Of a stretch of 64,000 bases of DNA, positions 1 to 9,443 are shown in pieces. The stretch covers positions 62,001 to 126,000 of the forward strand of contig NZ_CADCSU010000065.1 in NCBI RefSeq assembly GCF_902804475.1. The letters are read 5' to 3'. The stretch's first letter is position 1. Each line of letters opens with the position of its first letter. Origin of the DNA: Flavobacterium bizetiae. Lineage in GTDB: Bacteria > Bacteroidota > Bacteroidia > Flavobacteriales > Flavobacteriaceae. The notes under the pieces are model-generated. The model did not search any database. It saw only the letters and a program-made list of their open reading frames with translations, and had not been told where the DNA came from. A program made the position numbers and the translations under genes.

Positions 1-1677
1 GTTCATAATCCAATGGAACTGGCTAATATTATTGCCAAATGGGACGGAAATAAACCCACACTTTACACTAAAAGCCAGGGGGTAGAAGGAACCCGCAAAA
101 GTGTTGGCGAAGTATTCGGGATTCCTGCCGCAGATGTTGCAGTAAATTCAGAATATTTAGGAGGCGCTTTCGGGATGGGATTACATACGTGGCCTTATGA
201 AATTGCAGCTCTTATTGGTGCTAAAAAATTAAATCGTGCGGTAAAATTAGTTCTGCACAGAGAACAAATGTTTACCAATGTTGGCTTTAGACCTTATACT
301 ATTCAAAAAATGGGGCTTGGTGCAACCAAAGAAGGCAAACTAACCGGATTAACACATGAAGCTGTGGCAATGACTTCGAGTTATGAGGATTTTATGGAAG
401 GTACGGTAAACATGTCCCGATTTATTTATGATTGTGCCAATGTTTCGACACGTTACAGAATTGTTCCTTTAGATACTTGTACACCAATCTGGATGCGTGG
501 CCCGGGAGAAGCAACAGGTTCTTTTGCATTAGAAAGCGCGATGGACGAATTGGCTCATAAACTAAATATGGATCCAATTGAATTTCGTAAACTAAATTAT
601 GCAGAGAAAGATCTGGAACAAAACAAACCCTGGAGCAGCAAATACCTTTTAGAATGTTACGAGGGCGGAATGGAACGCATTGGCTGGAAGAACCGTAAAA
701 ACAAACCCGGATCTGTTCGTGAAGGCGAGTGGCTTGTAGGTTACGGAATGGGAACCGGAACTTTTGGCTGCTATAGAAGTCCTACTTCTGTAAAAGCAAA
801 ATTTTTAACCAATGGTACTTTAGTTTTGCAATGCAGCGTAAACGATATGGGGCCAGGAACAGCAACCATGATGACGGCAATTGGCGCCGATGTAACCGGA
901 GTTTCGACTGAAAATATTATCATCGAAATGGGAAAAAGCGGTCTTGCAAAAGGACCAACCCAAGGAGGTTCGGCAACTACATCTTCTGTAGGATCAGCCG
1001 TAAACGATTCTTGCCAGTTGTTAGTAAAAAAAGCTATTGAACTGGCGAGTAAAACAGATGTATTAAAAAATATACCAATTGCTGATTTGGCTTTTATAAA
1101 TGGTTCAGTAACCTCAAAAAAAGACAGTTTGAAAAGTATTTCTTTAGTTGAAGTATTAAATGCTAATAAATTAGAAGAGCTAGCGATAGAAAATCAATCT
1201 AAAGCTACAGAAGAGGCAAAAAAATATTCGATTTATTCTTTCTCAGTACACTTTGTAAAAGTATTGATTAATCCAAATCTTGGAAAAATCAGATTGGCAC
1301 ATGTGGTTTCCTGTGCAGATATCGGAACCGTAATCAACCAAAAAACTTCTGCAGGACAAATGTTCGGTGGAGCAGTTGGAGGAATCGGAATGGGATTGAT
1401 GGAATCTCTTGAAATTGATCACAGATTTGGGCGTCCAATCAATAATAATTTTGCCGATTATCATGTTCCCGTGAATGCTGATATTGAAAAGCAAGAAGTA
1501 TTCTTTGTCAATAAAAAAGATCCGATAAGTAACCCAATGGGAACAAAAGGACTCGGAGAAACCGCTCTAGTCGGAATGGCTCCGGCAATCGCCAATGCCG
1601 TTTTTAACGCAACCGGAAAACGGGTACGAGATTTGCCTATTACGCTGGATAAAATTATAGAAACCGTAAAGGTTTAA
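1..1677 (+). CDS. Molybdopterin-binding subunit of xanthine dehydrogenase/aldehyde oxidoreductase family, 5'-truncated by window edge
   Basis: The reading frame is open from base 1 (it begins VHNPMEL), so the N-terminal part of the gene lies outside the window; the ATG at 13 is internal. The visible 558 residues are the two molybdopterin-binding domains of the large subunit. Seen: the GGAFGMG cofactor loop, the WMRGPGEA segment, a QGGSATTS loop and the C-terminal GTKGLGET motif, whose Glu (codon 1558-1560) matches the family's catalytic base. The ending NATGKRVRDLPITLDKI resembles PaoC/YagR aldehyde oxidoreductases. Family knowledge: these enzymes hydroxylate purines or oxidise aldehydes with an Fe-S subunit and a FAD subunit, which would be expected upstream of the window. 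The substrate cannot be told from sequence. Confidence 0.9.
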   Translation, partial: VHNPMELANIIAKWDGNKPTLYTKSQGVEGTRKSVGEVFGIPAADVAVNSEYLGGAFGMGLHTWPYEIAALIGAKKLNRAVKLVLHREQMFTNVGFRPYTIQKMGLGATKEGKLTGLTHEAVAMTSSYEDFMEGTVNMSRFIYDCANVSTRYRIVPLDTCTPIWMRGPGEATGSFALESAMDELAHKLNMDPIEFRKLNYAEKDLEQNKPWSSKYLLECYEGGMERIGWKNRKNKPGSVREGEWLVGYGMGTGTFGCYRSPTSVKAKFLTNGTLVLQCSVNDMGPGTATMMTAIGADVTGVSTENIIIEMGKSGLAKGPTQGGSATTSSVGSAVNDSCQLLVKKAIELASKTDVLKNIPIADLAFINGSVTSKKDSLKSISLVEVLNANKLEELAIENQSKATEEAKKYSIYSFSVHFVKVLINPNLGKIRLAHVVSCADIGTVINQKTSAGQMFGGAVGGIGMGLMESLEIDHRFGRPINNNFADYHVPVNADIEKQEVFFVNKKDPISNPMGTKGLGETALVGMAPAIANAVFNATGKRVRDLPITLDKIIETVKV

Positions 1678-1681
1678 AAAC

Positions 1682-1712
1682 AAAAAGGGAGACATTAATG
1701 TCTCCCTTTTTT
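1682..1712. terminator. Bidirectional intrinsic terminator
   Basis: The arms AAAAAGGGAGACATT and AATGTCTCCCTTTTT pair perfectly with almost no loop and give a T-run on either strand. It sits between two convergent genes, so it can end both the oxidoreductase and the DUF2911 transcripts. Confidence 0.85.
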
Positions 1713-1730
1713 ATATCAAAAAACGATTAA

Positions 1731-2294
1731 TTATTTAACCGTAATAGGCAATTCAACTGTTGTTTTATCCCATCCAATAACCAGGTTCGCTACAGCATCC
1801 TTGCTTGTAAAAGCAATTGATAAAGCTTCGATTACCTCAGATACCGGTTTTACAGGAACAGAAACTCTTACAACATCTTTGCTTTCGTCATAAGCATAAC
1901 CTCCCCATAAATCAAGTTCTTTATTGATAATAATTGTCCATTTGTCTTTTTCAGGAATAGCGAAAAGGCTATAAGAACCAGCAGGAATTTTTTTACCACC
2001 AATTGTTACTGGTTTGTAAAATTTGATTTCTGTATTTTCATTAGCACCCACTCTCCAAACTTCACCAAACTTTACGATATCACCAAAAATTGTACGTCCT
2101 TTTACAGAAGGTCTTGCATAAATAACTTTTACAACAGGATTTGGATTATCTGTTTTTTTGAATTTAACTGCTTTGTTTGGGAAATAAGAAATATCAACCG
2201 GACTCGCATCAAGCGGAGCAAATTTTACTACATCTTGAGCTTGAACTGTAAAGGCAGCAAATAAAGTAACTGCCACTAAACTTAATTTTTTCAT
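1731..2294 (-). CDS. DUF2911 family secreted protein
   Basis: A 187-residue protein with a clear signal peptide (about residues 1-19, ending FTVQAQ). The mature part matches my memory of the DUF2911 family: a VIYARPSVKGRTIFGD segment, then GEVWRVGANENTEIKF and a middle PAGSYSLFAIP segment. The family is common in Bacteroidota, is exported, and has no established biochemical role. The gene stands alone on the minus strand between a terminator and a GH2 gene that reads the same way, with a 107-bp gap. No sign of truncation. Confidence 0.85.
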   Translation of the reverse strand: MKKLSLVAVTLFAAFTVQAQDVVKFAPLDASPVDISYFPNKAVKFKKTDNPNPVVKVIYARPSVKGRTIFGDIVKFGEVWRVGANENTEIKFYKPVTIGGKKIPAGSYSLFAIPEKDKWTIIINKELDLWGGYAYDESKDVVRVSVPVKPVSEVIEALSIAFTSKDAVANLVIGWDKTTVELPITVK

Positions 2295-2401
2295 AGGATT
2301 ACAATTTTTAGAATAACTACAAAGTAAGTTAATAATGAAGAAAAATCATATAATTACAGTTTGTTTTTTGTTAATGAATTGGTAACAGTTCTTAATTTCT
2401 A

Positions 2402-4210
2402 TTATTCCTTTTTCTTTTTAGCATACCAATCCTGCATGATATAAAAAGCTTTCTTCTTTTCACCATCATTAGAGATTAAACCCTTACGGTTGTAACCGTC
2501 CTGTATTCCCGGAAGCAATCGTTTTGGCGATCTGAAATCAACCAGAATCCATGGACTTAAACCACTAAGATGAGGTATTTTCTCGATCATTTTCAAGTTC
2601 TGAATGTATAAGTATTCCTGATATTCCTCTGTCCAGCGTTCGTTCTTTTCTCCGTGAAAACCAGCTTTAGCATCACCACCAAATTCAGAAACAATTACAG
2701 GTTTGTTGTAAGGCGTGTCCCAAAATGTTTTTTCAGCATTTTCAAGATTACCGCCGTACCAGCCTAGATATTGGTTAAAAGCAATAATATCAAGCGATTT
2801 ACCAATTTCATCGTCGATCATTCCAACACCTTTTACATTATGCGTTAACAAAGCAGCACTAATTAATCTTGTATTATCTAATGTTTTTGTGTGTGCTACT
2901 AAATCTTTAATAAAATTATTTCTCGCGTCAGAAACAGGCGTTTCATTAGCCATCGACCAGATAATAATACTAGCTCTGTTTTTATCCCTTGTAATCGCTG
3001 CTGTTAATTGATCTTGTGCATTTTGATATGTATTTTTATTGGTAAATTCAACCGTCCAGTAAACCGGAATCTCTTCCCAAACCATCAATCCCATTTTATC
3101 AGCCGTTCTCACCATGTTTTCGTTATGCGGATAATGTGCCAGACGAACATAATTACAACCCAATTCTTTTGCCCAGTTTAGCAAACGCAAAGCATCTTCT
3201 TCAGAATTGGCACGTCCGCCTTTTGCATTTTCCTCGTGAATCGAGATTCCGCGTAAAAAGATTTGTTTTCCGTTCAATAAAATTTTGTCACCCTGAGTTT
3301 CAATAGTTCTAAAACCAATATTATCTCTTAGTTTTTGTCCGTTAAAATCAATCGTTACATCATACAATTTTGGATTTTCAGGAGACCAATACGAGATCTT
3401 TTTAGCCGGAATTTCAAAATTTACAATTCCGTCAGCACCAACTTTTCCTTTATAATTAACCTTTAATTCAGGAATAGAAACCGTTACTTGATTTTGCGCC
3501 GGATTAAAATTATTGATTTTTACAAAACCAGAAATCAAAGCCGCATTTCCTTTTTTAAGCTGAATATTATAATCTTCAATAAACGATTCATTTTCTTCAA
3601 TTAAAGTAACATCACGCGTGATTCCTCCATAATTCCACCAATCCGTATTAACAGTCGGAACATCTTCTTTATGGCGAGTATTATCCACTTTTACAACCAG
3701 ATAATTACCTTTTGGTTTTACAATCGACGTTACTTCATAATTAAAAGGCGTAAAACCACCTTCATGAGTACCTAGTTTTTTTCCGTTCAAATAAACATCA
3801 GCCTTATAATTTATGGCTCCAAAATAAACAAAAAGACGTTTTTTATCCTTCAAATCATAATCAAAAGATTTTTTGAACCACACATTTCCTTCGTAATATT
3901 TAAGTTCCGGAACCTGCGAATTCCAATCTCCCGGAATAGTAATTTGTGCCGATTTATCAAAATCATATTCTACCAATTCCTGCTTGTTTGCAGCGTGATA
4001 ATTATTGAAAAAAGCACCATTTGATGGTTTTGCCTGTTTGTCGTACTGATCAAGGTGAAAACTATAAAAACCTGTTTGATAAGGATCTATAATATAGTTC
4101 CAGACACCGTTTAGAGAAGTTGTATTTCGATTAGGAACATTTGAAATTAAATTTTGTGCCTGCCCGATAAAAGCAGTTGTTAATAGTAATAAGGTAATTA
4201 GTTTTTTCAT
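2402..4210 (-). CDS. Glycoside hydrolase family 2, probable exo-beta-glucuronidase
   Basis: A 602-residue GH2 enzyme with a signal peptide (about 1-18). The order is a sugar-binding jelly-roll domain (about 30-200), an Ig-like domain (about 205-300) and a TIM barrel (about 305-600). The acid/base Glu is in SMANETP and the nucleophile Glu in VSEFGGDA. Near the C-terminus, N574-R-K576 in the YNRKGLI segment matches the N-x-K motif that distinguishes beta-glucuronidases from GH2 galactosidases and mannosidases, by contacting the substrate carboxylate. There is no C-terminal extra domain. It is the last gene of the leftward uronate locus, 40 bp after the lyase-like gene. The exact linkage cleaved is unknown. 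Confidence 0.85.
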   Translation of the reverse strand: MKKLITLLLLTTAFIGQAQNLISNVPNRNTTSLNGVWNYIIDPYQTGFYSFHLDQYDKQAKPSNGAFFNNYHAANKQELVEYDFDKSAQITIPGDWNSQVPELKYYEGNVWFKKSFDYDLKDKKRLFVYFGAINYKADVYLNGKKLGTHEGGFTPFNYEVTSIVKPKGNYLVVKVDNTRHKEDVPTVNTDWWNYGGITRDVTLIEENESFIEDYNIQLKKGNAALISGFVKINNFNPAQNQVTVSIPELKVNYKGKVGADGIVNFEIPAKKISYWSPENPKLYDVTIDFNGQKLRDNIGFRTIETQGDKILLNGKQIFLRGISIHEENAKGGRANSEEDALRLLNWAKELGCNYVRLAHYPHNENMVRTADKMGLMVWEEIPVYWTVEFTNKNTYQNAQDQLTAAITRDKNRASIIIWSMANETPVSDARNNFIKDLVAHTKTLDNTRLISAALLTHNVKGVGMIDDEIGKSLDIIAFNQYLGWYGGNLENAEKTFWDTPYNKPVIVSEFGGDAKAGFHGEKNERWTEEYQEYLYIQNLKMIEKIPHLSGLSPWILVDFRSPKRLLPGIQDGYNRKGLISNDGEKKKAFYIMQDWYAKKKKE

Positions 4211-4250
4211 TCTTGTTTTTATTTTATCATTTTATATTTTTAATAGCCCG

Positions 4251-5138
4251 TTATTTTTTTTCAGATACAGCAGTTAATTCCTGTATGCTTATATCTGAAA
4301 AGCGTATCGTTTCATCTTTCATATCATCAATATCCTTTAAACTGCGATAAATTCCCCATTTAGGTCTGATAAAAGAATTAGCAGCATAATTGGTTCCGTT
4401 TTTTGAAGTGTAAGCCATTCGAATCGTTTGAATATTAGGATTGCTGTAATCCATTAAAACAGTTCCGTCACTTACTTTTTTGATCGTTATGGCATAAGTT
4501 CCCTGCAAACCTATTTTTATGGTTTCTGTAGCCTCGACCCAGATTCCTTCAAACAAAGACATATCCGGGTTTTGGTATTTTGTCGTTCCGCTTGCAGCAT
4601 CTTTTACATAAATAAGTTCTAATTTATTGACACCATTAGGCATTTTTCGTAAAGTCAAAGTAAATAACGGATTAGATTCATCGCCATTTACTGCTTTAAT
4701 TTGGTGAATGTGCGTAAAGTTTTTAGTAGGTTTAAAACCAACAGGCACTTTAAAACGCCATTTGTATTGTACCGTTTCTCCCGTAGTTCCTTTTAAGTTA
4801 TCAGGAGAAGCCTCAAATGTTTTTATTTCCACTCGTTGCCTGTCCGTTTTACCTTTAACAGGCTCATTATCCGGAGGCGTGTTGCTCACATGCAGATTAA
4901 ATTCAAAAACGAATTTATTTAAATCTTTATCAAAAACTTCAGTAATATGACGCCCAAAGCTCGGATGAATTGCATCCGGAGCTTCAATCGCTCCGTTTGC
5001 CGTTCCGGGCGCCAATGCATTTGTAATTAATTCATAAGTTCCCATTCCGCCCGGACCATCAGCGTTTAAGGTTACTTGTGCATGGCCTGCAAAACTTGTC
5101 AATATTAAAGCGACTCCGTAAAAGTTTATATTTTTCAT
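4251..5138 (-). CDS. Secreted jelly-roll protein, probable polysaccharide lyase
   Basis: A 295-residue protein with a signal peptide (about 1-20). The body looks like a concanavalin-A-like beta-jelly-roll. The segment DRQRVEIKTF, a FTHIHQIKA strand and the late RPKWGIYRSL strand recall jelly-roll polysaccharide lyases (heparinase-I/PL7/PL20-like folds), where Arg, His and Tyr from these strands line the active groove. I cannot assign a CAZy family. Context supports a lyase: it lies between two uronidase-type GH2 genes and two genes from a GH88, which needs the unsaturated ends that lyases create. A non-catalytic carbohydrate-binding role is the main alternative. Confidence 0.6.
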   Translation of the reverse strand: MKNINFYGVALILTSFAGHAQVTLNADGPGGMGTYELITNALAPGTANGAIEAPDAIHPSFGRHITEVFDKDLNKFVFEFNLHVSNTPPDNEPVKGKTDRQRVEIKTFEASPDNLKGTTGETVQYKWRFKVPVGFKPTKNFTHIHQIKAVNGDESNPLFTLTLRKMPNGVNKLELIYVKDAASGTTKYQNPDMSLFEGIWVEATETIKIGLQGTYAITIKKVSDGTVLMDYSNPNIQTIRMAYTSKNGTNYAANSFIRPKWGIYRSLKDIDDMKDETIRFSDISIQELTAVSEKK

Positions 5139-5204
5139 AATCTATAATCTTTGTTACTACTCATGTTTGTCATTTAGAGTGTTAATTATAAAACAGATTT
5201 TTTT

Positions 5205-5299
5205 CAGGAGCTGATCCCGCTATTCGTTTCAATCTTTTGTGCCTCCCGATAACTATCGGGACGGACACAAAAGGATTTCCACTTCTATCGGGGCTAGGA
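5205..5299 (+). repeat. Dispersed repeat family A, copy 1
   Basis: The block begins CAGGAGCTGATCCCGCTAT and ends CTATCGGGGCTAGGA. It shares the order of landmarks with copies at 21549-21636 and 32406-32524. Here the central hairpin loop carries a CCCGATAACTATCGGG palindrome instead of the short loop of the other copies. Confidence 0.8.
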
Positions 5300-5333
5300 G
5301 AACCGTTTTCATAAGATGTTTCAGGTATAGTTT

Positions 5334-5437
5334 GTGATCCTGAGGAACGAAGGATCACACTAGAAACTCCGTTATCTAAATCGCCAATCTTTGTCGAGCT
5401 ACGTGTGTGATCCTTCGTTCCTCAGGATGACAAGATT
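5334..5437 (+). repeat. Inverted-repeat family B, copy 1 (forward)
   Basis: The arms GATCCTGAGGAACGAAGG... and ...CCTTCGTTCCTCAGGATGA flank a spacer with the asymmetric core CCAATCTTTGTCGAGCTA. The core gives the element an orientation, and it recurs at 20156-20252 (reversed) and 54795-54890 (forward). Confidence 0.8.
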
Positions 5438-5519
5438 GTAAATAAGCTTTGCGTCTCTGTGTCTTTGCGCGATTAATTCCATTCAGCTAAAAACAAAAAC
5501 CTTCGCGTTCCTTGCGTAT

Positions 5520-5535
5520 CCCGATAGCTATCGGG
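5520..5535. repeat. 16-bp perfect palindrome CCCGATAGCTATCGGG
   Basis: Identical to the palindrome at 22654-22669; a one-base variant is at 5245-5260. All are in spacers. Confidence 0.75.
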
Positions 5536-5573
5536 ACTGCGAACTTTGCGGTTAAGCAATTAAGCGGTTAAAT

Positions 5574-7988
5574 CTAATTAACTAAAACCTTCAAATATTC
5601 CCCTTTAAAACTCTGATTCAAAGCCGTCATTTCTATCGGAGCGCCTGATCCGTCAGGAACAACTTCAATAGAAGCCTTTCCGTTTGCCATTTTTATCGAT
5701 TCACTTCCTGTTGGAGTTCCTTGATTTTTCATGGTTTTTCCGCCTTTTAGACACTGAAAATAAACACTTTCTTCATAATCTAAACAACGCAAATTGTTAT
5801 TATCAATTGCAATTGCAGTTACTAAATAATTCCCATTTTTTAATTTTTCCGATGACAATTGTAAAGAAGTTGCAGTATCATTTTTATTGAAACGATAGTT
5901 TACTTTTATCGTATCCGAAACTTTTTTTCCGTCTTTTGTTTCTCCAACAGCAATCAGAATATTTTCTCCTTTTTGGAAATTCACATCCCAAGTTAAGCCA
6001 TTTGCAGGATAAAGCGAAAGGTTTCTTTGCTTTTGTCCTAACGATTTTCCCTGATGAAATAAAGTCACCTTTTCGCAATTGCTAAAAACGCTCAAAGTTC
6101 TCGGTGTATTTTCAGGACCCTGACGTTCCGTCCAGGTGTGCGATTCGATATATGTAAAGGGTTCATCGCTCCAGTAACTTTTAAAAACATAATACGCATC
6201 TTTTGGATTTCCGTTACGATCTACCAATCCTTTCTGATTCATGTACGGAATATCATCTTCCGGACGTAACGGCGTTGCAAAATCCTTAAATGCCCATTGA
6301 ACATTACCCACGAACGTTGGATCATTCTCGGATATATGCAAATGCCAGTCAAATAAATCAACGATATAATTCTCACTCCAATCGCCAATTTGTGCAATAT
6401 TCGCCACTTTGGTTTGTACAATAGCTTCTTCCCAACCTTCAGATTTTATAACATTTTCGCCTGTAATCGGGTTTTCGCTATGACGACCTACGTGGCTGTC
6501 TCCGCCATATTCAGCATGAATAAAATGTTTGTATTCTTTTTTATAAACGTCAATTGCTTTTTGGTAGTTTTTATAACTCCCGGAATACCATCCTGACCAG
6601 ATAGAAGGGGAGAAGACATCTACAATTTGTGAACCTTCGTAATACTTTCTAATAGCCGTTTTTCGGGTTGGATCCATTTTATGGGCGATGTCGTTAAGTT
6701 CCGTCAGGAATACATTCGTTCTTTCGGTATTATCTCCGTCAGGGAAATCAGGAAGCCAATTCATTTCATTTCCAAGTGACCAAATAATGATACTTGGATG
6801 ATTGTAATTCTGATTAATGATTTCTGCCAGCATATTTTTAGTATTCGTTTGCCAAAGTTCGCCGCCAATTCCGCCACGACACCAAGGCAATTCATCCCAA
6901 ACCAATAAACCCAATTCATCACAAGCTTTATAAATTTCAGGATCTTGCGGATAATGTGCCAAACGAACAAAATTAGCGCCCATTTTTTTGATAGATTCCA
7001 TATCAGCGCGATGTTGTTCGTTGCTCATTGCTGCGCCAACTCCGGCTTGTTCTTCATGACGATGTGTACCGCGAATCAATAATCGTTTTCCGTTAAGATA
7101 AAACGGACCGTGATCTTTAAATTCAAACCATCTAAAACCTACCTTCTCGTTTACGCTGTCTCTTACTTGATTTTTCTCAGATAAAAAAGCAGTTACTTTA
7201 TATAAATTAGGTTTCTGAGTATCCCACAATTCAGGATTTTTCAGGTTTTCGAATGTAATTGTGGTCGTGTTATTAGAAACAGGAATCGTTTTGCTGGCAA
7301 CTTTTTTTCCTTTCGGATTTTTAAGAACTACAGTCAACGATAAATCTTTGATATTATCCGAATTTACGGTCGTAGCTACAATATTTAAAGAAGCTTTTTT
7401 AGCCGAAACTTCAGGAGTTGTAATCTTTAAATTCCCGATATGGTTTTTGTATTTAGACAATAACCAGACATCGCGAGTTATTCCGCCGTAAATAAAGAAA
7501 TCACTTTTTTGAGACGGAATAACTTCGATATCATAACTGTTATCAACGCGTACAAAAATATCGTTGTTTCCTTCTTTAATAAAATTCGTAATATCAATGG
7601 TAAAACCAATATATCCGCCAATATGTCCTCCGGCTTCTTTACCGTTTACATATACTTTTGTAGTTACATTCGATCCTTCAAAATACAAATAATAACGTTT
7701 GTTTGAGTCTATTTGCGAGATGTTTAGCTTTTTTTGATACCAGCTTGCATCGCGTCTGTAACCCGGATTAAGATCTGTTGCATCTTCGGCATTCCAGGTA
7801 TGGGGTAAATTTAGTTTAGTCCAGTTTGTTGCTTTTTGTGCTTCGCTTAGACTTGGTGTATGATTTTCAAGATACTGCCAGTTTTCATTGATATTCATTT
7901 TTGTCTGAGCAAAACTGCTGCTCAGACAAATTTGAAAAAAAACAAAAAGTGCAAAAATAGAAAATGTATTATTTTGATAATTCTTCAT
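5574..7988 (-). CDS. Glycoside hydrolase family 2 with C-terminal extension, probable beta-glucuronidase/uronidase
   Basis: An 804-residue GH2 enzyme with a signal peptide (about 1-27). The order is a sugar-binding domain (about 35-180), an Ig-like domain (about 185-285), a TIM barrel (about 290-610) and a C-terminal region (about 615-804) that looks like DUF4982 plus a second beta-sandwich. The acid/base Glu is in WSLGNEMNW and the nucleophile Glu in HAEYGGDS. N584-Q-K586 in YMNQKGLV fits the beta-glucuronidase N-x-K motif, although proteins of this layout are often labelled beta-galactosidase. It lies between the lyase-like gene and GH88 on the same strand. I favour a uronide substrate from motif and context. 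Confidence 0.82.
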   Translation of the reverse strand: MKNYQNNTFSIFALFVFFQICLSSSFAQTKMNINENWQYLENHTPSLSEAQKATNWTKLNLPHTWNAEDATDLNPGYRRDASWYQKKLNISQIDSNKRYYLYFEGSNVTTKVYVNGKEAGGHIGGYIGFTIDITNFIKEGNNDIFVRVDNSYDIEVIPSQKSDFFIYGGITRDVWLLSKYKNHIGNLKITTPEVSAKKASLNIVATTVNSDNIKDLSLTVVLKNPKGKKVASKTIPVSNNTTTITFENLKNPELWDTQKPNLYKVTAFLSEKNQVRDSVNEKVGFRWFEFKDHGPFYLNGKRLLIRGTHRHEEQAGVGAAMSNEQHRADMESIKKMGANFVRLAHYPQDPEIYKACDELGLLVWDELPWCRGGIGGELWQTNTKNMLAEIINQNYNHPSIIIWSLGNEMNWLPDFPDGDNTERTNVFLTELNDIAHKMDPTRKTAIRKYYEGSQIVDVFSPSIWSGWYSGSYKNYQKAIDVYKKEYKHFIHAEYGGDSHVGRHSENPITGENVIKSEGWEEAIVQTKVANIAQIGDWSENYIVDLFDWHLHISENDPTFVGNVQWAFKDFATPLRPEDDIPYMNQKGLVDRNGNPKDAYYVFKSYWSDEPFTYIESHTWTERQGPENTPRTLSVFSNCEKVTLFHQGKSLGQKQRNLSLYPANGLTWDVNFQKGENILIAVGETKDGKKVSDTIKVNYRFNKNDTATSLQLSSEKLKNGNYLVTAIAIDNNNLRCLDYEESVYFQCLKGGKTMKNQGTPTGSESIKMANGKASIEVVPDGSGAPIEMTALNQSFKGEYLKVLVN

Positions 7989-8084
7989 GTGTGTATAGGT
8001 TCAGAGGTTCAGAGGGACAAAGGCCCAAAGATTTCAAGGTTCATAAGTTCAAAGGCAAAAAAACTTTGTTGCTTTGTTACTTTG

Positions 8085-9269
8085 TTACTTTGCCACTTTT
8101 CTTAAAAGAGCTTCCAGAAAATAATAGTCGGCATAGATTATAGGTTCGTCGATTTCGTCGTGTTTTGGCCAGTTTCCGGTACTGTGATCAAATATAAACG
8201 GGGCGTTTATTTTTGGATCTAAAATGTATTTATCCGAATGCAAACTCGCGATTATTTTTTCGGCGAAAGCCAAATAACTTTTATTTTTAGTATAATCGTA
8301 AAGCTCATATAAAGCAGAAGCCATAACGGTTGCAGCAGAAACATCACGCGCTGAATTTGGAATAGCAGGATCTCTAAAATCCCAATACGGAATCCCGTCT
8401 TCCGGCAGGTTTTTATCGTTCATAAAAAACTTTGCCGTTGCTTCGGCTTGTTTTAGGTAAGCAGGATCTTTGGTATAACGGTAGGACATCGTAAATCCGT
8501 AAACTGCCCAGCCTTGTCCGCGTGCCCAAACCGAATCATCATTATATCCCTGAAGCGTAGTTTTCTTTCTAACGGCTCCTGTTGCAGGATTATAATCAAT
8601 AACATGGTAGCAGCTATTATCTTCTCTAAATTGATTTTTAAGCGTTGTATTGGCGTGTTGAATCGCGATATCCTGATACTTTTTATTACCGGATAGTTTT
8701 GTGGCTTCAAAAAGCAATTCGAGATTCATCATGTTATCGATGATTACAGGATAATCCCAAATTTCCTTATTAAAATCCCAAGAACGGATTGCGCCCACTT
8801 TTGCATCAAAACGAGTACATAAAGTTTCAGCTCCTTTAATGATGACGTCTTTGTATTCTTGTTTATTTGCTACTTTTAGAGCTTCGCCGTAACTGCAATA
8901 TACTTTGAAACCAACATCATGAGAGTTTCTGTTTACGCTTTCTTTTTTGCTGAAAGGCGTCCATTTTTCAGCTTGTTTTTTATAAGCTTCATTTCCTGTC
9001 AGACGGTACAATTGCCAAAGATTTCCGGCAAAGAATCCGCTTGTCCAGTCTCTTGACGGAACTTTTTTAATTTCATTGGTTTTGATGTTCATACTTCTGG
9101 GCATCGACATAGAGTCAACCGGATAATCCAGTAACATTTTGTATCGGGTTTCCAGAAGGTTTTCTGCTGTCGCAGAGGTACTTTTTGTTGTAGAATTAAT
9201 CCCGGATTTGCACGATTGTGCCAGCAGTGCAAACCCAAGGACTAAAGCAAAAAAACTAATTTTACTCAT
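8085..9269 (-). CDS. Glycoside hydrolase family 88, unsaturated glucuronyl hydrolase (lipoprotein)
   Basis: A 394-residue protein with a lipoprotein signal whose Cys is residue 20. The (alpha/alpha)6-barrel landmarks of GH88 are present: RDWTSGFFAGNLW near 73-85, D118 in SHDVGFKVY and D178 in VIIDNMMNL. These two Asp match the catalytic pair of unsaturated glucuronyl hydrolases, which hydrate the 4,5-double bond that lyases leave at the non-reducing end and so release 5-keto-4-deoxyuronate. Its presence implies a lyase acts earlier on the same substrate. The last codons run into a short octamer repeat of the type (actttgtt)n at about 8062-8098. Confidence 0.92.
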   Translation of the reverse strand: MSKISFFALVLGFALLAQSCKSGINSTTKSTSATAENLLETRYKMLLDYPVDSMSMPRSMNIKTNEIKKVPSRDWTSGFFAGNLWQLYRLTGNEAYKKQAEKWTPFSKKESVNRNSHDVGFKVYCSYGEALKVANKQEYKDVIIKGAETLCTRFDAKVGAIRSWDFNKEIWDYPVIIDNMMNLELLFEATKLSGNKKYQDIAIQHANTTLKNQFREDNSCYHVIDYNPATGAVRKKTTLQGYNDDSVWARGQGWAVYGFTMSYRYTKDPAYLKQAEATAKFFMNDKNLPEDGIPYWDFRDPAIPNSARDVSAATVMASALYELYDYTKNKSYLAFAEKIIASLHSDKYILDPKINAPFIFDHSTGNWPKHDEIDEPIIYADYYFLEALLRKVAK

Positions 9270-9290
9270 ATTTATTATTGTTTATTTAAT

Positions 9291-9428
9291 TAAAAATTGA
9301 GAATTAAAAATTAAAAATTGGCAGTTCTTTTTTCATAATAGATCTAAAATGGGCATTAAAAATTAAACAGATAGCCATTATCATAATTGCGATTAAGCAG
9401 ATTTTTAATTTTTAATTCTCAATTTTTA
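9291..9428. repeat. Long-armed AT-rich inverted repeat
   Basis: The arms at 9291-9318 and 9401-9428 are 28 bp long and perfectly complementary, built from TTAAAAATT words, with an 82-bp spacer. It fills the gap between SusD and GH88 and may attenuate or stabilise the transcript. Confidence 0.75.
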
Positions 9429-9443
9429 ATTTTTTCTAATGTT

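Larger units (their letters stand above)
5139..5573. other. Intergenic spacer made almost entirely of dispersed repeats
   Basis: No coding sequence is seen. From left to right it holds a copy of repeat family A (5205-5299), an inverted repeat of family B (5334-5437), a 'gcaaag/ttgcg' rich family E segment (about 5446-5574) and two copies of the 16-bp palindrome CCCGATAGCTATCGGG, one with a central change. Confidence 0.7.

Noticed and set aside
8062-8098. Tandem (actttgtt)n octamers as a phase-variable tract
   Set aside because: They lie at and beyond the stop of the GH88 gene; a change in number would alter only the last few residues, so phase variation is unlikely.
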